A DNA stretch of 64,000 nucleotides, taken from JANNBN01 sp963763885 (lineage in GTDB: Bacteria > Actinomycetota > Acidimicrobiia > Acidimicrobiales > JANYDT01). The notes beneath the pieces are model-generated. The model ran no database searches. It saw nothing but the letters and a program-made list of their open reading frames with translations, and was not told where the DNA came from. This document shows positions 43,602 to 52,455 of the stretch, piece after piece. The position numbers and the translations under genes were made by a program. The stretch lies in NCBI GenBank assembly GCA_963763885.1, contig CAVXQD010000007.1, positions 930,001-994,000 of the forward strand. The letters are read 5' to 3'. Position 1 is the first letter of the stretch. Each line of letters starts with the position of its first letter.

Positions 43602-44539
43602 GCGGTGACTCCTGTGGAAGTGCCAAGCGAAGCAAACGTGGAATCGCTGGCCGGAATGCGAACGTCGGCACCACGTGCCCTGGCGACCGCTGTGACAATT
43701 GCTCGGCGTGCGATGACTGCGGCCATGGCCCGGCGATAGTCAGCAGAGCCACGGACATCGCTGATTGGCGAGGCTGCCTGCGCCACTGCCGCACCCGCCG
43801 CTGCAATTGCTGCGCCATCCGCGTCGGTCCCGACGAGGGCCACAGCCGCGTCTGGAACAAGGCGGACAGTTGGGGCGAGGGCGGTCATCGCAACACGAGC
43901 CTGCACGACCTGGCCGTTGGCGTTGAGGCTGACAAATGCTGCCGCTCCGACAACAGCTATCTCCATGTGCCTGCGATATTCCAAGCGCACATATGAACTA
44001 CCCGACGTCTCCGTGGAAGCTGCGACCGGAGCCGGGAGTTCAACGGCAACCAACAGCTCGCCAGGTTGCGCCGAGGTGCGTCCGGGTCCAACGAAAAGAT
44101 CGGCAAGTGAGACCCGCCGGGTACCGCCGACCGACTGCAGCACCGCAACCGCTCCCATGCAAAGCAACGGTGCGGTTGTATCTGCTGCCGGGGATGCGTT
44201 CATCACGTTGCCGCCGAGAGTCCCCGTGGATCGAGTGGCCGCCGACCCGACGATTGCGCTGGCATCGGCAAGACCGGTGAACAACGTGCGAACGTCGACA
44301 TGCTCAACGAGCGACTGGTGATTGGTAAGTGCACCGACCATCAGTCCGCCAGATGCGGTACGCGTGATCCCCCGCAGTTCGGCTATCAAATCAAGGTTGA
44401 CCAGGGCATCGGGCAGCAGGCGCTTCCCTTGCCGGTGCCCAACCACAAGGTCCGTTCCTCCGGCCAGCGGCACAGCACCACTTGCCAGCGCAGCGAGTAC
44501 ATCGGCCAGCGCAGATGGAGCGACAAACGTGGGACTCAT
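43598..44539 (-). CDS. molybdenum hydroxylase FAD-binding medium subunit
   Basis: 313 aa from the ATG at 44539. FAD motifs AVPLAGGTDLVVGHRQGK and SAATRSTGTLGGNVMNASP are in the expected positions, followed by a CO_deh_flav_C-type C-terminal domain (SSYVRLEYRRHMEIAVVG). It moves electrons from the Fe-S subunit to the acceptor. Coupled by 4-base overlaps to the large and small subunits. Confidence 0.92.
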   Translation of the reverse strand: MSPTFVAPSALADVLAALASGAVPLAGGTDLVVGHRQGKRLLPDALVNLDLIAELRGITRTASGGLMVGALTNHQSLVEHVDVRTLFTGLADASAIVGSAATRSTGTLGGNVMNASPAADTTAPLLCMGAVAVLQSVGGTRRVSLADLFVGPGRTSAQPGELLVAVELPAPVAASTETSGSSYVRLEYRRHMEIAVVGAAAFVSLNANGQVVQARVAMTALAPTVRLVPDAAVALVGTDADGAAIAAAGAAVAQAASPISDVRGSADYRRAMAAVIARRAIVTAVARARGADVRIPASDSTFASLGTSTGVTA

Positions 44540-46905
44540 TTTGCGCTGCCCGGCTTGCTCTGCGAATCGCTCGCCAGGTCGGCCAGTGAAGTGTGCCCCT
44601 GGGTCACGGCCCACACCCGCTCTGGCGTAGCGGGCAACAGGTGAACGCGCTGCCCAAGCACGCGGGCGATGGCATTGGCAACAGCGCCCGGCGTGGGAAC
44701 CGTGCACGGCTCACCGACTCCCTTAGAGCCGAACGGTCCAGCGTCGGCCGTAGGCAGGTCGACGAAGTCGCAATGGATGATTGGTGCATCGCTAGCCGTC
44801 TGCAGTTTGTAATCCAACAGATGCGCATTGCGACGAACACCGTCGGCCCCGTCTGCCATACCCTCGGAGATTGCTTGGCCGATGCCCATGAGCACCCCGC
44901 CGCGCACCTGACCGATTGCGCCGTCGGGGTCGAGGATGTGCCCGGACTCTTGCACCGCAGCCACCTCGAGCACCCGCACCACACCGGTTTCTTTGTCGAC
45001 TTTGACCCGCACCGCGTGCGTGGCGAACGTGGGAGCAGCAAAGGACTCTGCACCAAGCCGACCGATGCATCCGCTGGCATCGCTGGCCGGCATGGCCGGC
45101 GGTTCACCAGAGCCACGCGCCAACAACAAGTTGCCTCCCTGTGCGACGCCTGCAAGATCTGCAACCGAAACAAACCGAGTTGGCGTGCCCTTCACGCGGA
45201 CTGTTGCGTCGACCAGTTCAAGATCGTCGGGCGAAGCTTCCAGCTGATCAGCAGCCAACGAACGTAACTGCGAAGCGATCTCCTCAGCCGCAGCAACAAC
45301 CGCGCGACCGTTGTTGAAAATGGTTTGGCTTCCTGCTGAACCAAAGTCCCAGGGCGCTACGCCTGTGTCTTGGTGCACCAGCGAGAAGTTCTCTGCGCGC
45401 ATACCAAGCACTCTGGCGGCCAGCAACGGCAGTGCCATGACGGAGCCTGACCCGTTTTCCTGTGCACCGGTGATGATGGTGCCAGACCCGTCGCCGTTGA
45501 GCTTCATGTACGCACCAGAGGCCATGGGGAACGACGGCCAGAAGGCGCACGAGACACCGATGGCCTCATCATCAGGGAGTGCGCGGCCGTAACCGATGAG
45601 TTCCGCTGCACGTTCCAGACACTCGATGGCACCGATCCGTTCAAAGACCTGGTTGGTGGCCGTTGTGTCGCCCACGTGAACCAGGTTGCGCCGCCGCAGT
45701 TCGACCGGGTCAACACCCACCACGGAGGCGACTTCGTCTAAGTGCTGCTCCAACGCCCAACACACTGTTGGCGCGGACGGGGCCCGCACCGATCCGGTGG
45801 GCTGCGTGTTTGTGTAGATGAGGTGTGTGCGTACGTCGACGTTGGGGATGCGATAGGGCCCAACGGCAAAATGCGCAGCGAACTGTGCGGACACCGGCTC
45901 GTCTGCGGAGTATGCGCCGTTCTCGATGAGGACACGCGCCCGACGTGCGAGCAACGTGCCGTCTACGGTCACACCGGACTCCAGCTCCAACACCATGCGT
46001 TCCCGCCGATGGTCTGGTGCCAGGAACTCTTCGGTGCGGTTGAACACCAACTTCACCGGACGGCCCGCGGCCCGAGCCAGCGCTGCCACCTGCGGCTCGA
46101 AGTGTGGTTCGCACTTGCCGCCGAAACCGCCACCCAGCAACGGCACGATGACACGCACCGCAGACTCTGGCATGTGGAGCGCTTTCGCAACATGGGAGCG
46201 CGCCGGAAACGGCACCTGTGTGGAGGAATGGATGGTGACTTCTGCGCCGGCCCATTCGGCAAGGATGGCGCGTGGCTCCATTGGTGTTGGCTGGGAACCA
46301 TCGGCCACATACCGGCTGCGGACCACGTGCGCTGCGGACGCAAACGCGCCATCTGGGTCGCCCTTGGTGATGGCGCACTTGGTGGCCTCGTTGCGGTCAC
46401 GGACCACGTCGCCGTTGACCTGGTAGGTAGCCCAGTCTTGGTGCACCAGCGGCGAGGAATCGCCAAGCGCATCTTCCATGTCAAAAACCGCTGGAAGCAG
46501 CTCGTATTCAATCTCGATCAGTGCCGCTGCTTGCCGGGCAATTGCGGCGGTGCGGGCCGCGACTGCCGCCACCACCTCGCCTTCCCAACGCACAACCTCG
46601 TGGGCGAACAGTGTGCGATCGGCGACGTACATCCCGTGTCGCTCTGTTCCCACATCAGCCGACGTGATGACCGCGAAGACTCCCGGGAACGCGCGGGCCA
46701 CGGTTGTGTCGAGCCGTCGTATGCGCGCATGTGGAACACCTGCAAACCGGAATGCACCGTGCAACATTCCCGCAACGGTGAGATCAGCAACGTAACGGCC
46801 TGAGCCAGTGACCTTTGGGCGTCCATCTGGCCGCACGCGACCCGTCATCTGCATGGTGGCTGGCATGGTGGCTGGCATGGTTCCTGGGATGTCCGGAGCG
46901 TTCAT
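44536..46905 (-). CDS. molybdenum hydroxylase large (molybdopterin) subunit
   Basis: 789 aa. N-terminal aldehyde oxidase/xanthine dehydrogenase a/b hammerhead (RYVADLTVAGMLHGAFRF), then the cofactor domain VIVPLLGGGFGGKCEPHFE, QENGSGSVMALP and the C-terminal GPFGSKGVGEPCTVP carrying the conserved catalytic Glu. The CO dehydrogenase active loop (AYxCSFR) is absent, so it is not a form I CODH. Substrate is likely a heterocycle, purine or aldehyde. The N-terminus contains a short duplicated MPAT motif, making the exact start uncertain by a few residues. No dedicated Mo-cofactor maturation gene is in the operon. Overlaps the ABC ATPase by 4 bases. Confidence 0.92.
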   Translation of the reverse strand: MNAPDIPGTMPATMPATMQMTGRVRPDGRPKVTGSGRYVADLTVAGMLHGAFRFAGVPHARIRRLDTTVARAFPGVFAVITSADVGTERHGMYVADRTLFAHEVVRWEGEVVAAVAARTAAIARQAAALIEIEYELLPAVFDMEDALGDSSPLVHQDWATYQVNGDVVRDRNEATKCAITKGDPDGAFASAAHVVRSRYVADGSQPTPMEPRAILAEWAGAEVTIHSSTQVPFPARSHVAKALHMPESAVRVIVPLLGGGFGGKCEPHFEPQVAALARAAGRPVKLVFNRTEEFLAPDHRRERMVLELESGVTVDGTLLARRARVLIENGAYSADEPVSAQFAAHFAVGPYRIPNVDVRTHLIYTNTQPTGSVRAPSAPTVCWALEQHLDEVASVVGVDPVELRRRNLVHVGDTTATNQVFERIGAIECLERAAELIGYGRALPDDEAIGVSCAFWPSFPMASGAYMKLNGDGSGTIITGAQENGSGSVMALPLLAARVLGMRAENFSLVHQDTGVAPWDFGSAGSQTIFNNGRAVVAAAEEIASQLRSLAADQLEASPDDLELVDATVRVKGTPTRFVSVADLAGVAQGGNLLLARGSGEPPAMPASDASGCIGRLGAESFAAPTFATHAVRVKVDKETGVVRVLEVAAVQESGHILDPDGAIGQVRGGVLMGIGQAISEGMADGADGVRRNAHLLDYKLQTASDAPIIHCDFVDLPTADAGPFGSKGVGEPCTVPTPGAVANAIARVLGQRVHLLPATPERVWAVTQGHTSLADLASDSQSKPGSAK

Positions 46906-48683
46906 CGGCCGATGCCTGACCGGCTGACTTCGATACTGGGCGTATCAGCAATGAGCCGTTGGGTGTATTCCTGCTGCGGAGACCCAATGACAGATTCGGT
47001 TGGGCCAAGTTCCACGATGGCTCCCTGGTTCATGACGGCCACGGTGTCTGCAATTGAGCGCACTAACGGCAAGTTGTGGGTAACGAACAACAACGACAAA
47101 CCAAGTTCCTGACGAAGTTGGCCCAGAAGCTCCACGATGGCCGCCTGCACCAGCACGTCGAGAGCCGACGTGATTTCGTCGCAGATCATGACCGATGGTT
47201 CACAGATAAGCGCGCGTGCTATTGCAACACGCTGGCGTTCTCCGCCCGACAACTGGTTGGGGTACTGGTTGGCGTATCCCGCGGTAAGTGCAACCTGCTC
47301 CAGCATGCGAGCAACCTTGCGTTCCCCATCGGAACGGTTGCCCCCGGCAAGCAGCAACGGACGCAGGATGGATTCGCCAACGCTTCGACGCGGGTTGAGT
47401 GACGAGTACGGGTTCTGGAAGACGTACTGCATCTTCATGCGCTGTTCCATGGTGCGGGCCCTGGAATGGCGCGCGAGAGACTGACCTGCGAGCTGGATTT
47501 CGCCTGTCCATTCCCGGTGCAGACCACCAATGGAACGAGAGACCGTGGTCTTGCCGGATCCGGATTCGCCGACCAGCGCGAGACATTCGCCTTGATGCAG
47601 TTCCAGCGACACGTCGTGCACCACAACGTTGCCCTGGTACCCAGCACTGACGTGCGACAAGCTGAGCACCGTGGGTGTGGTGACTGCGCCACTCAGAATG
47701 CGCGGCCGCAACGGAGCTGCTTGGGCATCGTTGGCTCGGACGCACCTCACGCTGTGGCCCAACGAAACCTGCGTCACCTCTGGCATTGCCGTATGGCACG
47801 CGTCGGTGACCAATTCACACCGCAACGCGAACGAGCAGCCACCCGGCCGCTTGCCTGGCGCTGGTGCACGGCCAGGCAGACCTTGGATCTCGTTTACCCC
47901 GGCGATGTCCGGCGCAGCAGCAACCAGGTGACGCGTATAGGGATGCACGGGACTGGAGAAAATCTCGCGGACTGGACCGTGTTCCACAACGCGCCCTGCG
48001 TACATGACCGCGACCTCGTCAGCGAGGTCCGCAACCACGGCCAGGTCGTGGGTGATGTACAACGCCGCGACTCCGTGCAGCTGCGCCAACGAACGGACCG
48101 TTGCCAGCACGTGAGCCTGCGTGGAGACGTCGAGGCCGGTGGTTGGTTCGTCGAGGACTATGACAGACGGACGGCACGCAAACGCCATGGCAAGACCAAC
48201 ACGCTGCTGCTGGCCACCAGACAACTGGTGCGGATAACGACGGAGGAAGTCGGCGTCTGTTGGCAGCAGTACCTCTTCCATCATCTCGACAATGCGCGCC
48301 GAGCGATCGGCGTCGGAAGAGCCGAAGCTATGTACATCTAGTACTTCGCGCAGCTGCGTGCCGATGGTGAGTGCGGGGTTGAGCGACGATGCAGGGTCCT
48401 GAGGAACGTAGGACACCGTGCCGCCACGGACTGCCCGTAGGGCATCGGACCCAAGCGACATCATGGACACGTCTGCGCACGAGACCTGGCCACCAGCGAT
48501 ACGCACACCTCGGCGGGTGTGCGCCAGCACTGCGAGGCCAACGGTTGTCTTACCGGAGCCCGACTCTCCGACCAGTCCGAGGATGGTGCCGGGGGCAACG
48601 GACAAACTGACCTCGTCGACGATGTCATGACCGGTGGCCTCGACTTCGAGCCGAAGGCCGTTGATGTTGAGACCCGAGCTCAT
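46902..48683 (-). CDS. ABC transporter ATPase, two fused domains (DppD-DppF type)
   Basis: 593 aa with two complete nucleotide-binding domains. Domain 1 (about 1-290): Walker A GLVGESGSGKTTVGLAV, signature LSGGQQQRVGLAMA, Walker B VIVLDEPTTGLD, plus an oligopeptide-type C-terminal cysteine region. Domain 2 (about 335-590): ALVGESGSGKTTVSRS, LSGGERQRVAIARAL, VMICDEITSALD. In peptide/nickel importers these are usually separate DppD and DppF proteins. It drives import by ATP hydrolysis with DppB/DppC. Coupled on both sides by 4-base overlaps. Confidence 0.92.
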   Translation of the reverse strand: MSSGLNINGLRLEVEATGHDIVDEVSLSVAPGTILGLVGESGSGKTTVGLAVLAHTRRGVRIAGGQVSCADVSMMSLGSDALRAVRGGTVSYVPQDPASSLNPALTIGTQLREVLDVHSFGSSDADRSARIVEMMEEVLLPTDADFLRRYPHQLSGGQQQRVGLAMAFACRPSVIVLDEPTTGLDVSTQAHVLATVRSLAQLHGVAALYITHDLAVVADLADEVAVMYAGRVVEHGPVREIFSSPVHPYTRHLVAAAPDIAGVNEIQGLPGRAPAPGKRPGGCSFALRCELVTDACHTAMPEVTQVSLGHSVRCVRANDAQAAPLRPRILSGAVTTPTVLSLSHVSAGYQGNVVVHDVSLELHQGECLALVGESGSGKTTVSRSIGGLHREWTGEIQLAGQSLARHSRARTMEQRMKMQYVFQNPYSSLNPRRSVGESILRPLLLAGGNRSDGERKVARMLEQVALTAGYANQYPNQLSGGERQRVAIARALICEPSVMICDEITSALDVLVQAAIVELLGQLRQELGLSLLFVTHNLPLVRSIADTVAVMNQGAIVELGPTESVIGSPQQEYTQRLIADTPSIEVSRSGIGR

Positions 48684-49615
48684 ACGTCTGCCTTTCCGCG
48701 GTCGATGCCGGCAACGGTTCTTCCGATGCCGTCGGCGAAGAAGCCGGTTCCGATGGTGAGGAGCGCAATGGCAAACACAGGCAACAGGACGCCCCAGGGT
48801 TGGAAAGTAAGCGCGCTTCGATTCTGTTGAATCATCATTCCCCAGTTGGCCGCGCTCAAATTGGGAGTGAACCCCAGGAACCCCAAAGACGAAATGAGCC
48901 CGATGGAATAGGTGAGACGGAGGTTCGCCTCGACGAGCAATGCTGCACTCACGTTGGGAAGGATCTCTGAGAACAACACCCGCAACCTGGATTCTCCGAG
49001 TGCGTCAGCGGCGGCAATGAAGTCACGCTCGGTCACTTGGAGCGCCGCACCGCGCACCACCCGAGCGACACGCGGTGTGGTGGTCAGGCCGACGGTCAGG
49101 ACAACGACCAATGCTGACGGACTGAAGGTCGCAATGACCACGAGCGACAGCACCAACTGCGGAAACGACAGCACCACGTCGAGGCCCCGCATGAGGACCT
49201 CATCGAACCGACCGCGACGGTACGCAGCAAGCATGCCGAGGAAGCTGCCCAGCCCAACACCCAGGAGCGTGGCAAAGAACGCTTGAATGAGGATGGGCCG
49301 ACCACCGTACAGAAACCGGGTCCACACGTCGTAGCCGAAGAAGTCACTGCCGAACTTTGCTCCTGCAGCGTCGCGCACGTTGGGGAGACCGTCGCCGACG
49401 ACCCCGATTTCTTCGAACGGCGCAAAGTAGCGACCGAACACGGCGACCAGCATCAGCAACACCATGATCGCTAAACCAATTTGTGTTCGGCGAAGACGGA
49501 GCGCCTGTCGCATCAGGGACTCGGGCCGCTTGACCGGTGTCGTCGTTGCGGGACCCACCCCAGAGTGAGTCACCCCAGAGTTGGTCGAAGCGCTTGATGG
49601 CGTGACGGAGTTCAT
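48680..49615 (-). CDS. ABC transporter permease, DppC type
   Basis: 311 aa. A Ser/Thr/Pro-rich cytoplasmic N-terminus of about 45 residues, then the OppC N-terminal helix (IGLAIMVLLMLVAVFGRYF), the SDFFGYDVWTRFLYGGR periplasmic turn, and five further helices. The EAA-like coupling loop is ERDFIAAADALGESRLRVLFSEILPN. Family: binding-protein-dependent transport permease for peptides, opines or nickel. Coupled by ATGA to dppB. Confidence 0.92.
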   Translation of the reverse strand: MNSVTPSSASTNSGVTHSGVGPATTTPVKRPESLMRQALRLRRTQIGLAIMVLLMLVAVFGRYFAPFEEIGVVGDGLPNVRDAAGAKFGSDFFGYDVWTRFLYGGRPILIQAFFATLLGVGLGSFLGMLAAYRRGRFDEVLMRGLDVVLSFPQLVLSLVVIATFSPSALVVVLTVGLTTTPRVARVVRGAALQVTERDFIAAADALGESRLRVLFSEILPNVSAALLVEANLRLTYSIGLISSLGFLGFTPNLSAANWGMMIQQNRSALTFQPWGVLLPVFAIALLTIGTGFFADGIGRTVAGIDRGKADV

Positions 49616-50577
49616 GTGAGCCTGGTCCGAAGGCGTGGGGTGGCCAGCACGGTGCCAATGTCAGCCAACAGATTGGTGATCACGTACACCCCAGCAATCG
49701 ACAGTGCGAGGAACTGGACGACAGGGAGGTCGCGTGCCCGAACAGCATCGTTGAGGGCAGTCCCGATCCCTGGGTAGTTGAACAACAACTCGACGACGAA
49801 GACACCACCCGCCAAGTACGCAAGGTTGAGCGCGATGACCTGGAAGATTGGCCCGATTGCGTTCGGCAAGGCATGACGCCACAGCACCGTACGTTCAGGC
49901 ATGCCTTTCAACCGAGCCATTTCTACGTAGTCGCTTTCCAACACTTCGACTACGGCAGCACGTGTCACCCGAGCGATGTACGGAAGAACGGAAACCGACA
50001 GGGTGATTGTCGGCAAGATGATGCCCTTCATGTTTCCCCACGGCGGTTGATCGGGAGACAAGTAAAACGTGGCGGGCAGCAGCTTGGTCAGGGTGGTTGC
50101 GAACACGATGACAAGGAACGTGCCGACGACGAACTCGGGCAACGCAGCGATGGCCAGCAGGACGAACGAAGTGGAACTATCGAACCGCCCGTCTCGACGA
50201 AGCGCGGTGTATGCGCCAAGCGCAAGGGAAAGCGGAATCGAAACGACTCCCGCACACAACAACAAGAACAGCGAAGAACCGACGCGTGAAGACAGCAGAC
50301 CCCAAACGGGCGCACGTGTGGTGAACGAGTTACCTAAATCGCCGGTCAGCACCCCTCCGATCCAACTGCGGTATTGGGTGAGCAAAGACCGGTCGAGACC
50401 AAACTGGGAACGGAGTTCCTTCACTGCTTCGGGGGTGGCTTCGCGGCCCAGCACGATGGTTGCGGTATCGCCTCGCATTGCTTTGGTGAGCAAAAAGATC
50501 AGCACCGACACTACGAACAACGTGGCGACGCCGAGCACGAGTCGGCGGGCAATGAACTTGAAGAGCGGCAATCTCAC
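49612..50577 (-). CDS. ABC transporter permease, DppB type
   Basis: 321 aa from a GTG. DppB/OppB features: an N-terminal helix, FGLDRSLLTQYRSWIGGVL, DLGNSFTTRAPV, and the coupling loop SDYVEMARLKGMPERTVLWRHALPN. Six helices. It makes the channel with DppC. A 14-bp hairpin separates it from the upstream binding-protein gene and could set lower expression of the membrane parts. Confidence 0.92.
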   Translation of the reverse strand: MRLPLFKFIARRLVLGVATLFVVSVLIFLLTKAMRGDTATIVLGREATPEAVKELRSQFGLDRSLLTQYRSWIGGVLTGDLGNSFTTRAPVWGLLSSRVGSSLFLLLCAGVVSIPLSLALGAYTALRRDGRFDSSTSFVLLAIAALPEFVVGTFLVIVFATTLTKLLPATFYLSPDQPPWGNMKGIILPTITLSVSVLPYIARVTRAAVVEVLESDYVEMARLKGMPERTVLWRHALPNAIGPIFQVIALNLAYLAGGVFVVELLFNYPGIGTALNDAVRARDLPVVQFLALSIAGVYVITNLLADIGTVLATPRLRTRLT

Positions 50578-50652
50578 AGGCAGTCCTTCAACAGGAGCGA
50601 TTCAAAACGACGACGACGACACAAACCGGACGCAATGCCGGTCAACGCGAGT

Positions 50653-50685
50653 GTGGGCAGCCGACCGGATCGGTCGACTGCCCAC
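50653..50685 (-). terminator. intercistronic hairpin between binding-protein and permease genes
   Basis: Arms GTGGGCAGCCGACC and GGTCGACTGCCCAC pair at 13 of 14 positions around GGATC. Lies between the binding-protein stop and dppB. Such hairpins often protect the upstream mRNA or partly terminate transcription. Confidence 0.6.
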
Positions 50686-50706
50686 ATCACATTTCGGATC
50701 TCGATA

Positions 50707-52302
50707 CTAGAAGGAGAACTCCTGGTAGCCCCGTCCGTAGAAGTCCATGTTCAACGACGATGTACGACCCTTGACGACGCCCTTCAGCTTCGTCACGTAG
50801 CCGTCGGCAAATGCGTTGAAGGCCGGGATGATGAACCCGCCCTCTTCGTAGTCGATCTTTTGCATTTGCTTGATGAGCGCAGTGCGTTTGGCCAGATCGG
50901 GCTCGCCAGATGCTTGGACGAACAGATCGTTGTAGGTCTTGTTCGTCTTATCGATGTTGGTTTCGCCGTAGCCAGCGCCCGCAGCGACCTGGGCAAGGTA
51001 ATCACGCGGTGACCAGAACGACGTGAAGATGCCGACCTTGGCGTACGTGGTGTCCCAGTACGTGGAGTCCATCGGCTTGGGATTCACCTTCACAACACCA
51101 TCGGTCTTCTTGGCGTGTTCGGCGAAAGCCTGCACCAGCGGGATGAGGCCGCCGGTGTCGTCAGGTGCAGCAAGGTCGAATTCGAGCGGCTTCTCTTTTG
51201 TAAAGCCAGCAGCGTTGAGTAGCGCAACTGCCTTTGCGATGTCTTGGGTCCGTTGTGGGTACTTGTTGGCGTTGTATAGCGGGTCGATCTTGCCGAACAG
51301 GTCGTTACCAATTGCGCCGTGGCCACCCAAGGCCCGGGTGAGAATCTCTTGGCGGTCGATGATCAGGCGCAACGCCTGACGCACGCGGGGATCATCGAAC
51401 GGCTTGATGTCGGTCTGCATGGTGATGCACAACCAGCCACCGCCGTTGACTTCGTTCACCGTCAGGGCCGGATTGGCCTGGATCTGCTGAATGGCGGTCA
51501 ATGGAATATCGACAGCGGCATCGATCTGGCCGGAAAGCAGCGCGTTGACCAAAGCTGTCTTGTCGCCGAAGTCCTGGATGATGACGGTGTCGAACACCGG
51601 CTTGCCCTTGCGCCAGTAGTACGGATTGCGGACGTGCGTGCTTTCACGGCCCGGGGTGAAACTCTTCAGCTTGTACGGGCCAGTTCCAACCTGGGGCCCT
51701 TCACGGGTATACCCAACCGGCACAACCGAGTTGACGTATGCAGCGAACGTTGCCTCGATGTTGATCGACGGCTTCTTCAAGTTGAACTCGACAGTGCGTG
51801 AGTCAATCTTCTTGATCTGGGCCGGGTCGTAGAATTCGTTGGCTGCTTTGTAGGTAGGCAACGCAAGCTTTGGATCCAACAGTCGCTGCCACGAATAGAC
51901 GACGTCGTCGGCGGTGACTGCCTTGCCGTTGGAGAACTTCAGGCCCTTACGAAGGGTCACCACTGCTTTTGTGGCGCTGACAACCTTCACGCTCTCAGCA
52001 AGGCCGTATGCGAGCTGAGGAGCAAAGTTCCCGTCGAAGGTCATCAACGTTTCCCAGCCGGTCATAAGACGGGCCTGGTCGGCCTTGTTCACGATGGCCT
52101 GGCCGTCGATGATGTCGTTCGTCGAACCAACGACACCGATGCGCAGCGTGCCGCCCTTTTTGGCTTTCGCAGTTGCTGCGCCAACGGATGTCAGCGGAAG
52201 ACCAGCAAGCAGTCCGCTCGAGACCGTGACAAGGCCGACGCCCTTGATGAGCTGTCGGCGGGTGATTCCGGAGTTCTCGTTGGAGTTTTCCAAATTGTCC
52301 AT
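50707..52302 (-). CDS. ABC transporter substrate-binding protein, family 5 (peptide/nickel/opine type)
   Basis: 531 aa from the ATG at 52302 with GAGGA about 14 bases before. Tat-like signal: ITRRQLIKGVGLVTVSSGLL with twin Arg and a hydrophobic stretch, then an Ala cleavage region. Mature SBP_bac_5 features: GGTLRIGVVGSTND, GLKFSNGKAVTADDVVYSWQ, GTGPYKLKSFTPG and DPRVRQALRLIIDR. No lipobox Cys is seen, so anchoring is unclear. Ligand unknown; linkage with the hydroxylase suggests a small non-peptide substrate. First gene of the operon. Confidence 0.92.
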   Translation of the reverse strand: MDNLENSNENSGITRRQLIKGVGLVTVSSGLLAGLPLTSVGAATAKAKKGGTLRIGVVGSTNDIIDGQAIVNKADQARLMTGWETLMTFDGNFAPQLAYGLAESVKVVSATKAVVTLRKGLKFSNGKAVTADDVVYSWQRLLDPKLALPTYKAANEFYDPAQIKKIDSRTVEFNLKKPSINIEATFAAYVNSVVPVGYTREGPQVGTGPYKLKSFTPGRESTHVRNPYYWRKGKPVFDTVIIQDFGDKTALVNALLSGQIDAAVDIPLTAIQQIQANPALTVNEVNGGGWLCITMQTDIKPFDDPRVRQALRLIIDRQEILTRALGGHGAIGNDLFGKIDPLYNANKYPQRTQDIAKAVALLNAAGFTKEKPLEFDLAAPDDTGGLIPLVQAFAEHAKKTDGVVKVNPKPMDSTYWDTTYAKVGIFTSFWSPRDYLAQVAAGAGYGETNIDKTNKTYNDLFVQASGEPDLAKRTALIKQMQKIDYEEGGFIIPAFNAFADGYVTKLKGVVKGRTSSLNMDFYGRGYQEFSF

Positions 52303-52411
52303 CAGCGTGTTTTTTCCTCTGTGGTGGCAGACGGTCCTTGTGGACCCGCGGCTGACATTACACACACGGAACGGGCGGAGTCACGTTGTGCCACCAGATG
52401 GAACGGCATGT

Positions 52412-52432
52412 TTTCCCGGATTTACCGGGAAA
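52412..52432. promoter_or_regulatory. 8-bp palindrome upstream of the ABC operon
   Basis: TTTCCCGG and CCGGGAAA are perfect around ATTTA. It lies 110 bases before the binding-protein start and 23 bases after the upstream gene stop, so it may be an operator, a terminator, or both. Confidence 0.45.
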
Positions 52433-52455
52433 GCACGAAACTGAAACCAGATAAG

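Noticed and set aside
44536..46905. Form I CO dehydrogenase large subunit
   Set aside because: The AYxCSFR active-site loop is not present; the general xanthine dehydrogenase family call is the limit.
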